Below, in pieces: positions 1 through 9,576 of a DNA stretch of 64,000 nt; the stretch's first letter is position 1; each line of letters opens with the position of its first letter. The notes under the pieces are model-generated. The model was given only the letters and a program-made list of their open reading frames with translations, was not told the origin of the DNA and did no database searches. The translations under genes and the position numbers were made by a program. The DNA is from Stutzerimonas xanthomarina (GTDB taxonomy: Bacteria > Pseudomonadota > Gammaproteobacteria > Pseudomonadales > Pseudomonadaceae). The DNA lies in assembly GCF_003935375.1 (NCBI RefSeq), contig NZ_RHQM01000018.1, forward strand, positions 61,185-125,184, written 5' to 3'.

Positions 1-630
1 GTTGACCACTCGCTGCACCGTCCCCGCAACGAGTTCCAGATAATGATCCGCACGGTCACCGATCAGCCTGTGCAACAGGCTATGGACGAATGCCGACAAG
101 CGTGGCCCATCGCGATAGAAGAAGAACACCAGCACCAGGCTCAGCGCCAGTTCGAGCATCCCGCCGCCGATGCGCGCGCTGCGCACCAGGAGCCAGTTGG
201 CGACTTGGCCGATGTAGGGCCGAATGCTGGCGATCAGCGCCGTGCCCTGCTCGTCCACGGTGCTCCAGAAATTCAGCAGTGCATCGCCTATCAGCGGCAC
301 CTCACCCAGCCAGGCCGGCGCCGGCGGTAGTCCCTCAACCTGCAGATCGTGCAGCAATGCATTGGCATCGCGTATCTGGTCGGCGATGTTGAAGCCCAGC
401 CAAACCAGCGGCACCGCCACCAGAACCATCCAGCTGAACGTGAGCAGACCGGCGGCGAGCGTGGCATTGCCATTCAGCCAACGGGTCAGCACGCGCATGA
501 CCGGCCAGCTGGCGAATGCCAGAACGGCAGCCCAGAACAACGCGGAAGCAAAGGGCGCCAGTACCCAGAGACAGGCGGCCAGCAGCCCGAGGAGCAGAAT
601 CTGCACCAGCAGGCGATCATTGTTGAGCAT
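1..630 (-). CDS. AI-2E family transporter (PurR-regulated permease family), 3' end cut by window
   Basis: The reading frame starts at ATG 630 and is still open at base 1, so only the first 210 residues are present. It begins MLNNDRLLVQILLLG and has two hydrophobic hairpins at about residues 8-45 and 55-80, a soluble stretch, and a further membrane helix near residues 155-175 (LSLVLVFFFYRDG). The FFFYRDG signature and this layout are typical of the AI-2E/PerM/YdiK permease family, which usually has about 350 residues and eight helices. Substrates vary within the family, so none is assigned. It lies about 80 bases upstream of, and on the same strand as, the DUF4892 gene only in a head-to-tail sense, with no sign of an operon. 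Confidence 0.85.
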   Translation of the reverse strand, partial: MLNNDRLLVQILLLGLLAACLWVLAPFASALFWAAVLAFASWPVMRVLTRWLNGNATLAAGLLTFSWMVLVAVPLVWLGFNIADQIRDANALLHDLQVEGLPPAPAWLGEVPLIGDALLNFWSTVDEQGTALIASIRPYIGQVANWLLVRSARIGGGMLELALSLVLVFFFYRDGPRLSAFVHSLLHRLIGDRADHYLELVAGTVQRVVN

Positions 631-713
631 GTGAAATTACTCTACTGAAAAGAGCCGGCGCGTTCTGTCAGCAACGCGCCAGCGAAGACGGCTATTGCAG
701 CCGTTACGCAGGA

Positions 714-1517
714 TCAGCGCAATAGTCTGATGAGCAAACCGGGTTGCTCCGACTCATCCACTTCCAGGCGGCCGCCACGAATGCGTTCGGCGACCAGCGC
801 CTCACGCCAGGCCGCTGCGCTGCGCCCGGCCAGGCTCACCCGCGTTGTGCTGTCCAGGCGCATGACGTTGGCCAGCAGCGCACCCCACTCGGCCGTCGGC
901 TCATCGGCCAGATCCGGTAGACGCAGTTCGCCGGTGCTGCGCAGCTGTTGTTGTAATGTCGCCGCAGTCGGCAGTACACCCGTCAAAGGCCGGTCGGAGA
1001 GAAGTTGTTCGACATGCAGGTAAGGCCTACCGTTGCCACGGGTAATCCCGTACAGCGCGATCAGTTCGCCCTCACCGCTGGGCATGCGCGCCAATAGATA
1101 GGCCTGCTGCGCCTCGGGACCGTAGAGCATCGACTTGTCGAAGATTGCGTTGGCCCACAGACTGCTGGAACCACACTCACGCCCTTCGCACCAGAAGAGC
1201 AATTCGGCGCCCTGTTGCAACAGCGTGCCGCGAGCCTCGGTAAAGGCTTCAATACCCGTGTGCGTGGCTGGCAATTGATAGGTGATCGCGGTCAGCTCGC
1301 CAGAGACGACCACCTGGGAGGCCATCCGCAGGTTGCCACTGATGCGACGTATCGAGTCCTGTGGATACACCCGCTCCTGAACCTGGGTTTTCCGGTAATC
1401 GACGATCTGCGCCTGGGCAAAACGAGGCAGGCGCTCCAGATCGGCGCTCCCGGTAACGTCAGCCGCCAGCACAGCGGCGGAGAAAAACGTCGCCGCTGCT
1501 ATCCATGCACTTCGCAT
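714..1517 (-). CDS. DUF4892 domain-containing exported protein
   Basis: A 267-residue protein of unknown function. I chose ATG 1517 because GAGGAG lies just upstream and the protein then opens with a clean signal peptide (MRSAWIAAATFFSAAVLA, cleavage before ADV); an upstream in-frame start at 1580 would bury the signal. The mature protein has the pattern of DUF4892 proteins of Pseudomonas: an N-terminal part of about 130 residues containing FWCEGRECGSSSLWANAIF with two cysteines that could form a disulfide, and a C-terminal alpha/beta part. Family members are predicted to be periplasmic or envelope proteins. No neighbour suggests a role. The family call comes from recalled sequence similarity. 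Confidence 0.8.
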   Translation of the reverse strand: MRSAWIAAATFFSAAVLAADVTGSADLERLPRFAQAQIVDYRKTQVQERVYPQDSIRRISGNLRMASQVVVSGELTAITYQLPATHTGIEAFTEARGTLLQQGAELLFWCEGRECGSSSLWANAIFDKSMLYGPEAQQAYLLARMPSGEGELIALYGITRGNGRPYLHVEQLLSDRPLTGVLPTAATLQQQLRSTGELRLPDLADEPTAEWGALLANVMRLDSTTRVSLAGRSAAAWREALVAERIRGGRLEVDESEQPGLLIRLLR

Positions 1518-1751
1518 AACTCTCCTCAACGGGACACCTTCGACTGCTTGCCGAAGCTCAACCGGAGTATCGCGTCGCATGGACCCGATAGGCTCAGAAC
1601 GTCAGCAGGCCGGTGCTCGCAGGGAAACGTGGCACTGTAGCGATCGATCATTGCGCTGGCTCTGCTGGAACATTGCTTCCCAGCCTCGCCAGTTGGCAAA
1701 AGCAAGTCAAGCAAGGGTTTGCGAGAGAGTATTGCGAGCCCGCCGGATACG

Positions 1752-2609
1752 TCAGTCGTGTAAGAAGCTGTTGAATACCCTGGCGACCGCCTCAGCGCCA
1801 ATGTCATCGTCCAGATGCAAATGATGCCCACCCACCAGGCGGCGGATATCGAACGGGAAGCTTTCGACAAGCTCGAGCAGCTCAGGCTGCATCATCAAGC
1901 CCTGCTCGGCCAGCACCAGGCTGGTCGGGCAAGCGACCCGACTGACGAAGGCCAACGCATGGGCGCGGGTCAGCCGCATTGCCGAGGGAAGCATCAGGCG
2001 TGGATCGGTGCGCCAGGTGTAGCCGCCGGGCACAGGCATCAACCCGCGCTGTGCGAGCATCTCGGCCGCCTCGCGACTGACCGCGCCGACACCTTTCATC
2101 CGCGCTTCCACAGCCTGGTCGAAACTCGCGTAGACCGGCTTGCGCTTGTCGTTCACCGCGAGCAGCGCCTCGAGGGCGGAACCAAGCTTCTGCGGCGCGC
2201 TATCCGCCTCGCCGGTGTAGGGAATCACGCCGTCGATCAATGCGAGCCGCTCGACGCGCTCAGGTAGCGCACCGGCGAGCAGCACGGAAACGATCGCGCC
2301 CATGGAGTGCCCGAGCAATGAAAAGCGCTGCCAGCCAAGCTGCTCGGCGACCTGCAGCACGTCATGGGCGTAGTCCCAGATGTTGTATCCGGCCCCGATC
2401 GGACGATGATCGGAATGGCCGTGACCAGGCAGATCCAGCGCCACGATGCGCAGCCCTTTCAGCCTGGGCGCCAGCCGGCTGAAGGTTGCCGCGTTATCCA
2501 GCCAGCCATGCAACGCAATCACCGGTTTGCCATCGTCAGGCCCGTAAAGATGCGCCGCCACCTCGAGATGCGGCAGGCTCAGCCGGACTTCTTCGAACAG
2601 CACGCTCAT
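1752..2609 (-). CDS. alpha/beta hydrolase
   Basis: A 285-residue cytoplasmic alpha/beta-hydrolase-fold protein. The oxyanion-hole motif HGWLDNAATF lies near residue 34, the nucleophile elbow GHSMGA (Ser near residue 100) follows, and the catalytic His is probably in GGHHLHLD near residue 265. The substrate is not predictable; relatives are generic esterases, lipases or epoxide-hydrolase-like enzymes. Its ATG overlaps the stop of the upstream hydrolase gene by four bases (ATGA), so the two are very likely translated together. The two proteins are only distantly alike, so this is a pair of related-fold enzymes and not a recent duplication. Confidence 0.88.
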   Translation of the reverse strand: MSVLFEEVRLSLPHLEVAAHLYGPDDGKPVIALHGWLDNAATFSRLAPRLKGLRIVALDLPGHGHSDHRPIGAGYNIWDYAHDVLQVAEQLGWQRFSLLGHSMGAIVSVLLAGALPERVERLALIDGVIPYTGEADSAPQKLGSALEALLAVNDKRKPVYASFDQAVEARMKGVGAVSREAAEMLAQRGLMPVPGGYTWRTDPRLMLPSAMRLTRAHALAFVSRVACPTSLVLAEQGLMMQPELLELVESFPFDIRRLVGGHHLHLDDDIGAEAVARVFNSFLHD

Positions 2610-3418
2610 GCAGCCCCCTTGGAAAGCTCGGTATAGCTGCCCCAGCGGCCAAGCAGTTCACGCAGCTTTTCCGCGGTCTGCTGCGGCTGTTCGAACGGAA
2701 ACATGTGGCCTCCTGGCAAGGTGTGCGCTTCGCCACGCGACATCAGCCGCAGCAGATAACCATGATGCGGCAGCACGACACGACTATCGCGCCCGCGAAT
2801 CATCGCCAGCGGAATCTTCAAGGCCGGCGGCCAACCGGGAGTGAGATGAGGCACGCTGCGATAGATGCTGATTTCGGTCTGCGGATCGAAACGCAGGCGC
2901 ATCCCCTGCCCCACAGGCTCCAGACCATGCTCGATATAGGCTTCTAGGCATTCCGGATCAAAGCTGCTGAACAGGGCTTTGCCGGCGAAATAGGCGCGTG
3001 CCTCTTCGACACTGGCGAACTGTTCGCGCCGTCCCAGCGTGCGGCCAGCCGGCGTCAGCCGGTCGATGAAACCGAGGCGCTTGGCCGCCCAGATCACCGT
3101 CTGGTCGAACCAGGTCGGTATCGGCGAATCCAGCATGACGACCCCGTGGTACAGCTCCGGGCGCAGCAGCGCGGCGCGGTAATGCAGCATGCCGCCGAAC
3201 GAATGCCCTACCCCCCACACCGGCTCGTGCAACCGGTCGAGCTGCTCGAACAACTCGTCGAGCAGGTTGTTCCAGTTATCGTCGACCGGAAAGCGCGGGT
3301 CGTGCCCATGGCGGTCCATGTGCGTGACCCGGTATTCCGGCGCCAGGGCGTCGAACAGCTTGCGATAGGTGGCCGAGGGAAAGCCATTGGCGTGGGCGAA
3401 GAAGATGCGTTGCGACAT
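2606..3418 (-). CDS. alpha/beta hydrolase
   Basis: A 270-residue alpha/beta-hydrolase-fold protein. It opens MSQRIFFAHANGFPSATYRK, where HANGFP replaces the usual HGxP oxyanion loop, and has the nucleophile elbow GHSFGGML near residue 90 and a C-terminal GGHMFPFE catalytic-His motif near residue 244. ATG 3418 is preferred because relatives begin with the RIFFAHANGFP strand; ATG 3427 is equally possible, and neither has a strong ribosome-binding site. It is the first gene of a two-gene unit with the hydrolase ending at 1752 (four-base overlap). No substrate can be named. Confidence 0.85.
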   Translation of the reverse strand: MSQRIFFAHANGFPSATYRKLFDALAPEYRVTHMDRHGHDPRFPVDDNWNNLLDELFEQLDRLHEPVWGVGHSFGGMLHYRAALLRPELYHGVVMLDSPIPTWFDQTVIWAAKRLGFIDRLTPAGRTLGRREQFASVEEARAYFAGKALFSSFDPECLEAYIEHGLEPVGQGMRLRFDPQTEISIYRSVPHLTPGWPPALKIPLAMIRGRDSRVVLPHHGYLLRLMSRGEAHTLPGGHMFPFEQPQQTAEKLRELLGRWGSYTELSKGAA

Positions 3419-3545
3419 GGAAGACATTGCCGGACAGACTGAAGCCTCATTGTCTGGCAGGCCTCGGCAGGCGGCAATCGCCATAGCCCTGCCGAATGAA
3501 GGGCATTCAGGCCAATCAGCAGGCCGCAATGCTCCAGGTTTGCTG

Positions 3546-3989
3546 TCAGCCCGCCGGAGCGCCTTTTTCCAGGGGCACGATCGCGACGGTCAAACGTGAA
3601 ATGCAGCTTGGCTTGCCGTCCTCGCCGCTGAGACGGATATCCCAGACATGGGTCGAGCGTCCCAAGTGCACCGGCCGGCATACGCCGGTCACGCGTCCGC
3701 TGCGCAAACCACGCAGATGGTTGGCGTTCACTTCGAGGCCAACGCAATAGAACTTGCTGCTGTCGATGCAGTGATAGCTGGCCATCGAACCGAGCGTTTC
3801 AGCCAGCACAACAGAGGCACCACCATGTAGCAGGCCGTAAGGCTGATGGGTGCGTGCATCGACCGGCATGCTGGCGGTGATGGACGAGTCATCGAAGGCC
3901 TCGAAGCGGATGTCCAGCAATTCGGTGATGGTGTTCTTGCGGGTACTGTGAAGCTCTTCCAGGTTGGGCTGACGGTGCCAGATACTCAA
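3546..3989 (-). CDS. hotdog-fold thioesterase, YdiI/EntH type
   Basis: A 147-residue PaaI/YdiI-like acyl-CoA thioesterase of the 4-hydroxybenzoyl-CoA thioesterase (hotdog) superfamily. The hallmark GLLHGGASVVLAE near residue 50 contains the conserved HGG and catalytic Glu, and VGLEVNANHL and GVCRPVHLG follow as in E. coli YdiI. No ATG fits. The family start (SIWHRQPNLEELH) is reached from TTG 3989, which has GGAGT seven bases upstream; a TTG at 4067 would add 26 unlike residues. Family members hydrolyse aromatic or acyl-CoA thioesters, such as DHNA-CoA in MenI or stalled intermediates in EntH. The physiological substrate here is not known. Confidence 0.88.
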   Translation of the reverse strand: MSIWHRQPNLEELHSTRKNTITELLDIRFEAFDDSSITASMPVDARTHQPYGLLHGGASVVLAETLGSMASYHCIDSSKFYCVGLEVNANHLRGLRSGRVTGVCRPVHLGRSTHVWDIRLSGEDGKPSCISRLTVAIVPLEKGAPAG

Positions 3990-4069
3990 GGCGCATACTC
4001 CTGACGTCTGTTGTTGTTCTTGATTGATGGTGCCGCCGTGAGCAGAACAGCCAGGCGGACCGGACAACC

Positions 4070-4528
4070 CTAACCAACGTGACGCAAGGACACCAGCTGC
4101 ATCAGCCCTCCGGCAATTGCCTCACCCTCCAGCTCCGCCAGGGACGCGGTCGCCATCGGCACAGGCTCCGCGTAGCTGCCGTTCACCAGCCAGCCGGCAA
4201 GATTGCCGACGAAGGGCTGGTGGGTAACCAGTAGCAGATCGCTTTCGCTGCGCAGATCGAGCTGCCGCAATGCCTCGGCAAGATCGGACTCCGGTGTTGC
4301 CCAATCAACCGTCTCGCACTGGCCGGCGAAGCCGAGAGCCTTGCGCACCTCGTCCGCAGTCTGCTGCGCGCGCTGGAACGGACTTACCAGAATCGTCTGC
4401 AGCGGCTTACCGCGAAGAAAGGTGGCGCTGCGGCGCACATCGCGGCGCCCCCCCTCAGTCAGGTTGCGCTCCGCATCGGTGCGCGCGCTGGGCTCGGCTT
4501 CGCCATGTCGTAGCAGCCAAAGCCTCAT
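4070..4528 (-). CDS. sixA: phosphohistidine phosphatase SixA
   Basis: A 152-residue histidine-phosphatase (RHG) family protein. It starts MRLWLLRHGEAEP, with the phospho-accepting His8 in the RHG motif, and carries SPFQRAQQTA near residue 50 and the second catalytic His in VTHQPFVGNL near residue 113. SixA removes phosphate from phosphohistidine in proteins such as Hpt domains or NPr. ATG 4528 overlaps the stop of the DUF4389 gene (ATGA), so an upstream extension into that gene is not credible. It sits third in a leftward run with gpsA and the DUF4389 gene, an arrangement familiar from Pseudomonas. Confidence 0.9.
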   Translation of the reverse strand: MRLWLLRHGEAEPSARTDAERNLTEGGRRDVRRSATFLRGKPLQTILVSPFQRAQQTADEVRKALGFAGQCETVDWATPESDLAEALRQLDLRSESDLLLVTHQPFVGNLAGWLVNGSYAEPVPMATASLAELEGEAIAGGLMQLVSLRHVG

Positions 4529-4881
4529 ACCGTCGGACCCTGCTGGGAGTCCTTCGGCTCGGTTGGCGCAACGGGCGGAACCGGGGTGGTCAGCTCCACA
4601 TCCGCAGGGCGTGGTGTGGGCCAATCCGAAAGCGGCCAGGGCTTGCGCTCGGTATTGAAGGTGGCGAAACGGCCGATCTGCGCGATGTATTGGCTGAGGC
4701 TGTCACCAAAGCCCTGCAGACTGGAGTCGGCATGGCCCTTGACCAGGCGCATCACCAGTTGCAGCACCACGACCACCAGCAGGGCCAGCTCGGCCAACTG
4801 CCAGACGAAGAAGAAGATCAGCATCCAGACGGCCCGCAGGATCAGCGATTCCCGGTCCGTTGCCTGGTTCGATTGATTCAT
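4525..4881 (-). CDS. DUF4389 domain-containing membrane protein
   Basis: A 118-residue protein. One or two hydrophobic segments at about residues 16-45 (VWMLIFFFVWQLAELALLVV) are followed by GHADSSLQGFGDSLSQYIAQI, the conserved DUF4389 core, and a proline-rich tail. No enzymatic motif is present and the function is unknown. It lies 21 bases after gpsA and overlaps sixA by four bases, so gpsA, this gene and sixA probably share a transcript. A link to membrane lipid metabolism through gpsA is only a guess from position. Confidence 0.85.
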   Translation of the reverse strand: MNQSNQATDRESLILRAVWMLIFFFVWQLAELALLVVVVLQLVMRLVKGHADSSLQGFGDSLSQYIAQIGRFATFNTERKPWPLSDWPTPRPADVELTTPVPPVAPTEPKDSQQGPTV

Positions 4882-4902
4882 GGAATGTCCCCTACGCTCG
4901 GC

Positions 4903-5925
4903 TCAGAAACCGTCGGTTGAAATGAAATCCACATCGGTCTTGGGCTCGCCCCGCATCAGTACACCGATGATCTGATCGAGCGTACGCCCCTCGAACAGGA
5001 TGGCATGCAGACCCGCGACCAGCGGCATGTACACCTGCAGCTCCTCGGCCTTGCACTTGAGCACCTTGATGGTATTGACGCCTTCCGCAACCTCGCCCAG
5101 CCGGGAAACCGCTTCTTCCAGGCTAAGGCCTTCGCCCAGGGCGTAGCCCACCTGGAAATTGCGACTCTTGGGCGAGGTGCAGGTAACGATCAGATCGCCC
5201 ACCCCTGCCAGCCCGAGAAAGGTCATGGGATTGGCACCCAGTTTCACAGCGAACCGGGTCATTTCCGCCAGCGCGCGGGTGATCAGCATGCTACGGGTAT
5301 TCTCGCCCATGCCCAGCGCAGCGGCCATGCCCGCCATGATCGCGTAGACGTTCTTCAGCGCGCCACCCAGCTCGACGCCGAAACGATCGGAGCTGGCGTA
5401 AACGCGGAACGTACGACCGTGCAGATAATGCTGCACGCTTCGGCACAGCGCCTCGTCATGGCTCGCCACGACGGTCGCCGTCAACGCATGCTCGGCTACT
5501 TCCCGCGCCAGATTCGGTCCGGACAGCACGCCGATGCGCGCCTGGGGTGCGATCTGCTCGAGGATCTGGCTCATCAGCATGAATCCGTCAGCCTCGATGC
5601 CCTTGGTTGTACTGACCAGCATCTTGCCGCCAAGCTGCGCGGCGAACGGCTGCAGCGCCTGGCGCAGCGCGCTGGACGGCAGCGCAACGAAGATCAGCTC
5701 GCAGGCATCGAGAGTGAACGACAGATCGGTGGTCGGCTCGACCTGCGCCAGGATCTCGACGCCCTTCAGGTAGCGCGGGTTCTGTCGCAGCCTTCGGATG
5801 CTTTCAGCCTGCTCCGCATCGCGCATCCAGAGCAGAACGTGGTGACCGTTCTCGGCCAACAGATTGGCGATCGCGGTCCCGAAACTGCCGCCGCCGAGTA
5901 CCGCGATGGGTTGCTGTCGTGTCAT
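4903..5925 (-). CDS. gpsA: glycerol-3-phosphate dehydrogenase [NAD(P)+]
   Basis: A 340-residue cytoplasmic enzyme that reduces dihydroxyacetone phosphate to sn-glycerol 3-phosphate for phospholipid synthesis. The Rossmann motif [20 protein letters not shown] is at residues 8-27. [19 protein letters not shown] and the C-terminal-domain motif [18 protein letters not shown] follow in the usual order. ATG 5925 gives the family N-terminus ([13 protein letters not shown]); the in-frame start at 5946 adds seven unlike residues. It is first in a run with the DUF4389 gene and sixA, and is divergent from fabA across about 430 bases. Confidence 0.97.
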   Translation of the reverse strand: MTRQQPIAVLGGGSFGTAIANLLAENGHHVLLWMRDAEQAESIRRLRQNPRYLKGVEILAQVEPTTDLSFTLDACELIFVALPSSALRQALQPFAAQLGGKMLVSTTKGIEADGFMLMSQILEQIAPQARIGVLSGPNLAREVAEHALTATVVASHDEALCRSVQHYLHGRTFRVYASSDRFGVELGGALKNVYAIMAGMAAALGMGENTRSMLITRALAEMTRFAVKLGANPMTFLGLAGVGDLIVTCTSPKSRNFQVGYALGEGLSLEEAVSRLGEVAEGVNTIKVLKCKAEELQVYMPLVAGLHAILFEGRTLDQIIGVLMRGEPKTDVDFISTDGF

Positions 5926-6353
5926 GTGGAATCCGTCGTAGGCCATCCGAAATGGCAGTGCCGGGCATTATACGTTTCATCTTCACAGCGGCCAGCGCAA
6001 CCGCCAAGCCCTGTTAAATCATTTGCTTACGGTCGCTGCTAACACTGATTCAGAGCCTGCCCGAGCGTTAGCAGCAGGTAATCGTCCACGCCATGCAACC
6101 GTCCCTGCAACGATTGTCTATAGAGGACACGCTGTCGCAAGGTCCTCGTTCGTCGTTAAGGAGTGTTAAAGTAGCCGCCCGTTCTGTCTTTGCGCCTTCA
6201 GCCGCAGGTACGGATTGAATGGCGTCGCTGTTGGCAAGCTGTGACTTTAGCCACAACGCGGCAGTCTATGACTAGTCTTGATGATCAGGCCTCGAATTCT
6301 GGCCCGGTATGTAAGCAGCAAAGCCCTTCGCAGGGGCCCATTGAGGAATACGC
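5926..6353. other. gpsA-fabA divergent intergenic region
   Basis: About 430 bases between two divergent lipid-synthesis genes. I see no convincing gene; an open frame at 6068-6256 on the minus strand has no family features. The main structure is a perfect nine-base inverted repeat at 6035-6043 and 6067-6075. The fabA ribosome-binding site GAGGAA lies at about 6343-6348. I could not place promoter boxes with confidence. Confidence 0.6.
6035..6075. repeat. 9-bp perfect inverted repeat upstream of fabA
   Basis: GCTGCTAAC at 6035-6043 is repeated in inverse orientation as GTTAGCAGC at 6067-6075 with a 23-base spacer. The spacing would suit a dimeric regulator binding two half-sites or a weak RNA hairpin. 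fabA promoters in other bacteria are controlled by TetR-type regulators (FabR, DesT), but the sequence is not a recognised site for either. Confidence 0.5.
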
Positions 6354-6869
6354 ATGACCAAACAACACGCCTTTACTCGGGAAGACCTGCTTCGTTGCAG
6401 CCGCGGCGAACTCTTCGGTCCCGGTAATGCGCAACTGCCCGCGCCGAACATGCTGATGGTCGATCGTATCGTTCACATCAGTGAAGTGGGCGGCAAGTAT
6501 GGCAAGGGCGAACTGGTCGCCGAACTGGATATCAACCCTGATCTCTGGTTCTTCGCTTGCCATTTCGAAGGCGATCCGGTCATGCCCGGCTGCCTGGGCC
6601 TGGATGCCATGTGGCAGCTGGTCGGCTTCTACCTCGGTTGGCAGGGCAACCCCGGCCGCGGCCGTGCCCTCGGCTCCGGCGAAGTGAAGTTCTTCGGTCA
6701 GGTTCTGCCGACCGCCAAGAAGGTCACCTACAACATTCACATCAAGCGCACCATCAACCGCTCGCTGATTCTCGGCATCGCCGATGGCACCGTCAGCGTT
6801 GATGGCCGCGAGATTTACAGTGCCGAAGGCTTGCGCGTCGGCCTGTTCACCTCTACCGACAGCTTTTGA
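6354..6869 (+). CDS. fabA: 3-hydroxydecanoyl-[ACP] dehydratase/isomerase
   Basis: A 171-residue bifunctional enzyme of anaerobic-type unsaturated fatty acid synthesis. It dehydrates 3-hydroxydecanoyl-ACP and isomerises trans-2- to cis-3-decenoyl-ACP. The catalytic pair is visible as His70 ([14 protein letters not shown]) and Asp84 (GLDAMWQL), as in the E. coli enzyme, and the length is standard. GAGGAA precedes the ATG. The next gene, fabB, starts 11 bases after the stop. The fabAB pair is the usual Pseudomonas operon and sets the unsaturated/saturated lipid ratio. Confidence 0.98.
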   Translation: MTKQHAFTREDLLRCSRGELFGPGNAQLPAPNMLMVDRIVHISEVGGKYGKGELVAELDINPDLWFFACHFEGDPVMPGCLGLDAMWQLVGFYLGWQGNPGRGRALGSGEVKFFGQVLPTAKKVTYNIHIKRTINRSLILGIADGTVSVDGREIYSAEGLRVGLFTSTDSF

Positions 6870-6880
6870 AGGACATCCGC

Positions 6881-8098
6881 ATGCGTCGCGTCGTGATCAC
6901 TGGCCTGGGTATCGTTTCCTGCCTGGGCAATGACAAAGAGACCGTCTCCGGCAACCTGCGCGCCGGCCGCCCCGGCATTCGCTTCAACCAGTCCTACGCG
7001 GACATGGGGCTGCGCAGCCAGGTTTCCGGCTCCGTCAACCTGAACCTCGAAGAGCTGATCGACCGCAAGGTCCTGCGCTTCATGGGTGACGCCGCCGCCT
7101 ACGCCTATCTGGCAATGGAGCAGGCCGTGAAAGACGCCGGCTTCACCCTCGATGACATCTCCAACCCGCGCATCGGCCTGGTGGCCGGCTCCGGTGGCGC
7201 CTCGACCATCAACCAGATGGAAGCCATCGACATTCTGCGCGACAAGGGTGTCAAGCGTATCGGCCCATACCGCGTGCCGCGCACCATGAGCAGCACCGTT
7301 TCTGCCTGCCTGGCGACGCCGTTCCGTATCAAAGGCATTAACTACTCCATCGCTTCGGCCTGCGCCACCAGCGCGCACTGCATCGGCCACGCCATGGAGC
7401 AGATCCAGATGGGCAAGCAGGATGTGGTCTTCGCCGGTGGTGGTGAAGAAGAGCATTACAGCCAGAGCTGCCTGTTCGATGCCATGGGTGCGCTGTCCAG
7501 CCAGTACAACGATACCCCGGAGAAAGCCTCCCGCGCCTACGACGCCAAGCGTGACGGTTTCGTCATCGCCGGCGGCGGCGGCATGGTGGTGGTCGAAGAA
7601 CTGGAGCACGCACTCAAGCGCGGCGCCAAGATCTATGCTGAAATCGTCGGCTACGGCGCCACTTCCGACGGCTACGACATGGTTGCTCCGAGTGGCGAAG
7701 GCGCCCTGCGCTGCATGCAGCAGGCAATGTCGACCGTCGATACCCCGATCGACTACCTCAACACCCACGGCACCTCCACGCCGGTCGGTGACGTTGCCGA
7801 GATCAAGGCCGTGCGCAACATGTTCGGCGACAAGATCCCGACCATCAGCTCGACCAAGAGCCTATCCGGTCACTCGCTGGGCGCTGCAGGCGTTCATGAA
7901 GCGATCTACTCGATGCTGATGATGGAAGGCAACTTCATCGCGGGCTCCGCCAACATCGACGAGCTGGATCCGGAAGTCGCGGACATGCCGATTCTTCGCG
8001 AAACCCGCGAGAACGTGCAGCTCGATACCGTGATGAGCAACAGCTTCGGCTTCGGTGGCACCAACTCCACACTGGTGCTGCGCCGCTACAAAGGCTGA
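6881..8098 (+). CDS. fabB: 3-oxoacyl-[ACP] synthase I
   Basis: A 405-residue beta-ketoacyl-ACP synthase I, which elongates the cis-3-decenoyl-ACP made by FabA. The active-site Cys161 lies in [10 protein letters not shown], and the two catalytic histidines are in [11 protein letters not shown] and [11 protein letters not shown]. The C-terminal [13 protein letters not shown] loop is present. ATG 6881 gives the family start [13 protein letters not shown] and has GAAGGA upstream; an in-frame start at 6866 would overlap fabA. It is followed by a strong terminator hairpin at 8120-8141. Confidence 0.98.
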   Translation: MRRVVITGLGIVSCLGNDKETVSGNLRAGRPGIRFNQSYADMGLRSQVSGSVNLNLEELIDRKVLRFMGDAAAYAYLAMEQAVKDAGFTLDDISNPRIGLVAGSGGASTINQMEAIDILRDKGVKRIGPYRVPRTMSSTVSACLATPFRIKGINYSIASACATSAHCIGHAMEQIQMGKQDVVFAGGGEEEHYSQSCLFDAMGALSSQYNDTPEKASRAYDAKRDGFVIAGGGGMVVVEELEHALKRGAKIYAEIVGYGATSDGYDMVAPSGEGALRCMQQAMSTVDTPIDYLNTHGTSTPVGDVAEIKAVRNMFGDKIPTISSTKSLSGHSLGAAGVHEAIYSMLMMEGNFIAGSANIDELDPEVADMPILRETRENVQLDTVMSNSFGFGGTNSTLVLRRYKG

Positions 8099-8119
8099 GT
8101 CTGACTAGCGACAAACAAG

Positions 8120-8146
8120 AACGGCGCCCTAGGGCGCCGTTTTTTG
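8120..8146. terminator. Rho-independent terminator between fabB and sstT
   Basis: A perfect ten-base stem (ACGGCGCCC with its complement) around a two-base TA centre is followed by a run of Ts on the plus strand. Its position after the fabB stop and just before the convergent sstT stop suggests it ends both transcripts, though the T run favours the plus direction. Confidence 0.9.
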
Positions 8147-8162
8147 TTTCCACCTCACGCCG

Positions 8163-9401
8163 TCACACCCGGCGCTCGGCATCTCCATCGATATCGCCAT
8201 GTGCGATACACGAAGCGGCGGTGAACAGCACATCGGTAGAGGAGTTGAGCGCGGTTTCCGCCGAGTCCTGGACAACCCCGATGATGAAGCCGACGGCCAC
8301 CACCTGCATCGCAAGGTCATTGGAGATGCCAAACAGGCTGCACGCCAGCGGAATGAGCAGCAGCGAACCACCGGCGACACCCGACGCACCGCAGGCACAT
8401 ACCGCAGCCAGAAGGCTGAGCAGCACTGCCGTGGCGATATCCACCTCGATACCCAGGGTGTTGACCGCCGCCAGAGTGAGCACCGTGATGGTGATCGCCG
8501 CGCCGCCCATGTTGATCGTCGCCCCGAGCGGAATGGATACCGAATAGGTGTCCTTGTGCAGCCCGAGCCGCTGGCAGAGCTGCATGTTCACCGGAATGTT
8601 CGCGGCAGAACTGCGCGTGAAGAACGCCGTGATACCGCTTTCTCGCAGGCAGGCGAATACCAGCGGATACGGGTTGCGACGGATCTGCCAGAACACGATC
8701 AGCGGATTCATCACCAACGCCATGAAAAGCATCGCGCCGACCAGCACCAGCAACAACCGCATGTAGCCCAGCAGCACGTCGAAGCCCGATTCGGCCAACG
8801 TGCCGGCTACCAGCCCGAATACCCCCAGCGGGGCGAAGCGAATGACCACCTTGACGATCAAGGTGACGCCATCGGAAAGGTCACTGATCAGATGCCGGGT
8901 GCTTTCCTGCGCATGACGGAAGGCGAAGCCAAGTCCGATGGCCCAGGCCAGGATGCCGATGAAGTTGCCGTCGAGCAGCGCCTGCACCGGATTAGCCGTG
9001 ATATTGAACAACAGCGTCTGCAACACAGCACCCACGCCCGATGGCGGCGCTACATCCGCAGCACCGCTGACCAGCGTGAGCGTGGTTGGAAACATGAAGC
9101 TCGCCAGCACGGCAACGGCCGCTGCACTCAGCGTGCCGAGCGCGTATAGCAAGATGATGGGGCGGATATGGGTAGGCTGGCCGCGCTTGTGGTTGGCCAG
9201 TGAAGAGGTCACCAACACGAACACCAGAATCGGTGCTACCGCTTTGAGCGCCTGCACGAACAGATCACCGAGAAGAGCTGCGGATTTTGCTGCGCCAGGC
9301 AGCAGTAGCGCAAGCAAGGCACCAGCCACCAGGCCCGCGACGATCTGGGCAACGAGGCTGGTACGGCTGATGAAGCGAATGAATCGAGGCATATCGGACA
9401 T
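8163..9401 (-). CDS. sstT: Na+/serine-threonine symporter SstT
   Basis: A 412-residue inner-membrane transporter of the dicarboxylate/amino acid:cation symporter (DAACS) family, taking up serine and threonine with Na+. It has about eight helices and two re-entrant loops. The conserved core [33 protein letters not shown] and [17 protein letters not shown] is complete. The start at ATG 9401 gives the SstT-like N-terminus ([16 protein letters not shown]); a longer frame to 9491 adds hydrophilic residues not seen in the family. It converges on fabB. Confidence 0.93.
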   Translation of the reverse strand: MSDMPRFIRFISRTSLVAQIVAGLVAGALLALLLPGAAKSAALLGDLFVQALKAVAPILVFVLVTSSLANHKRGQPTHIRPIILLYALGTLSAAAVAVLASFMFPTTLTLVSGAADVAPPSGVGAVLQTLLFNITANPVQALLDGNFIGILAWAIGLGFAFRHAQESTRHLISDLSDGVTLIVKVVIRFAPLGVFGLVAGTLAESGFDVLLGYMRLLLVLVGAMLFMALVMNPLIVFWQIRRNPYPLVFACLRESGITAFFTRSSAANIPVNMQLCQRLGLHKDTYSVSIPLGATINMGGAAITITVLTLAAVNTLGIEVDIATAVLLSLLAAVCACGASGVAGGSLLLIPLACSLFGISNDLAMQVVAVGFIIGVVQDSAETALNSSTDVLFTAASCIAHGDIDGDAERRV

Positions 9402-9576
9402 GGGCGCATCTCGCAGCTCGGCTGGTACGGCCCGAAACAGCCCGTGCCTGCCATGGAAAAACGCCGGATGGTACGCCGCTCTCCCGCCCATGCCCAGCGT
9501 TGTGCTGTCACGGGGGCACGGGAGGCTGCTGAAGCGCCCGCAGACGGCGGGAAGGCGCCATTGCGGCTAGCGCATG

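Noticed and set aside
6068..6256. 62-codon minus-strand frame in the gpsA-fabA spacer
   Set aside because: Overlaps the inverted repeat, lacks a ribosome-binding site and any recognisable domain.
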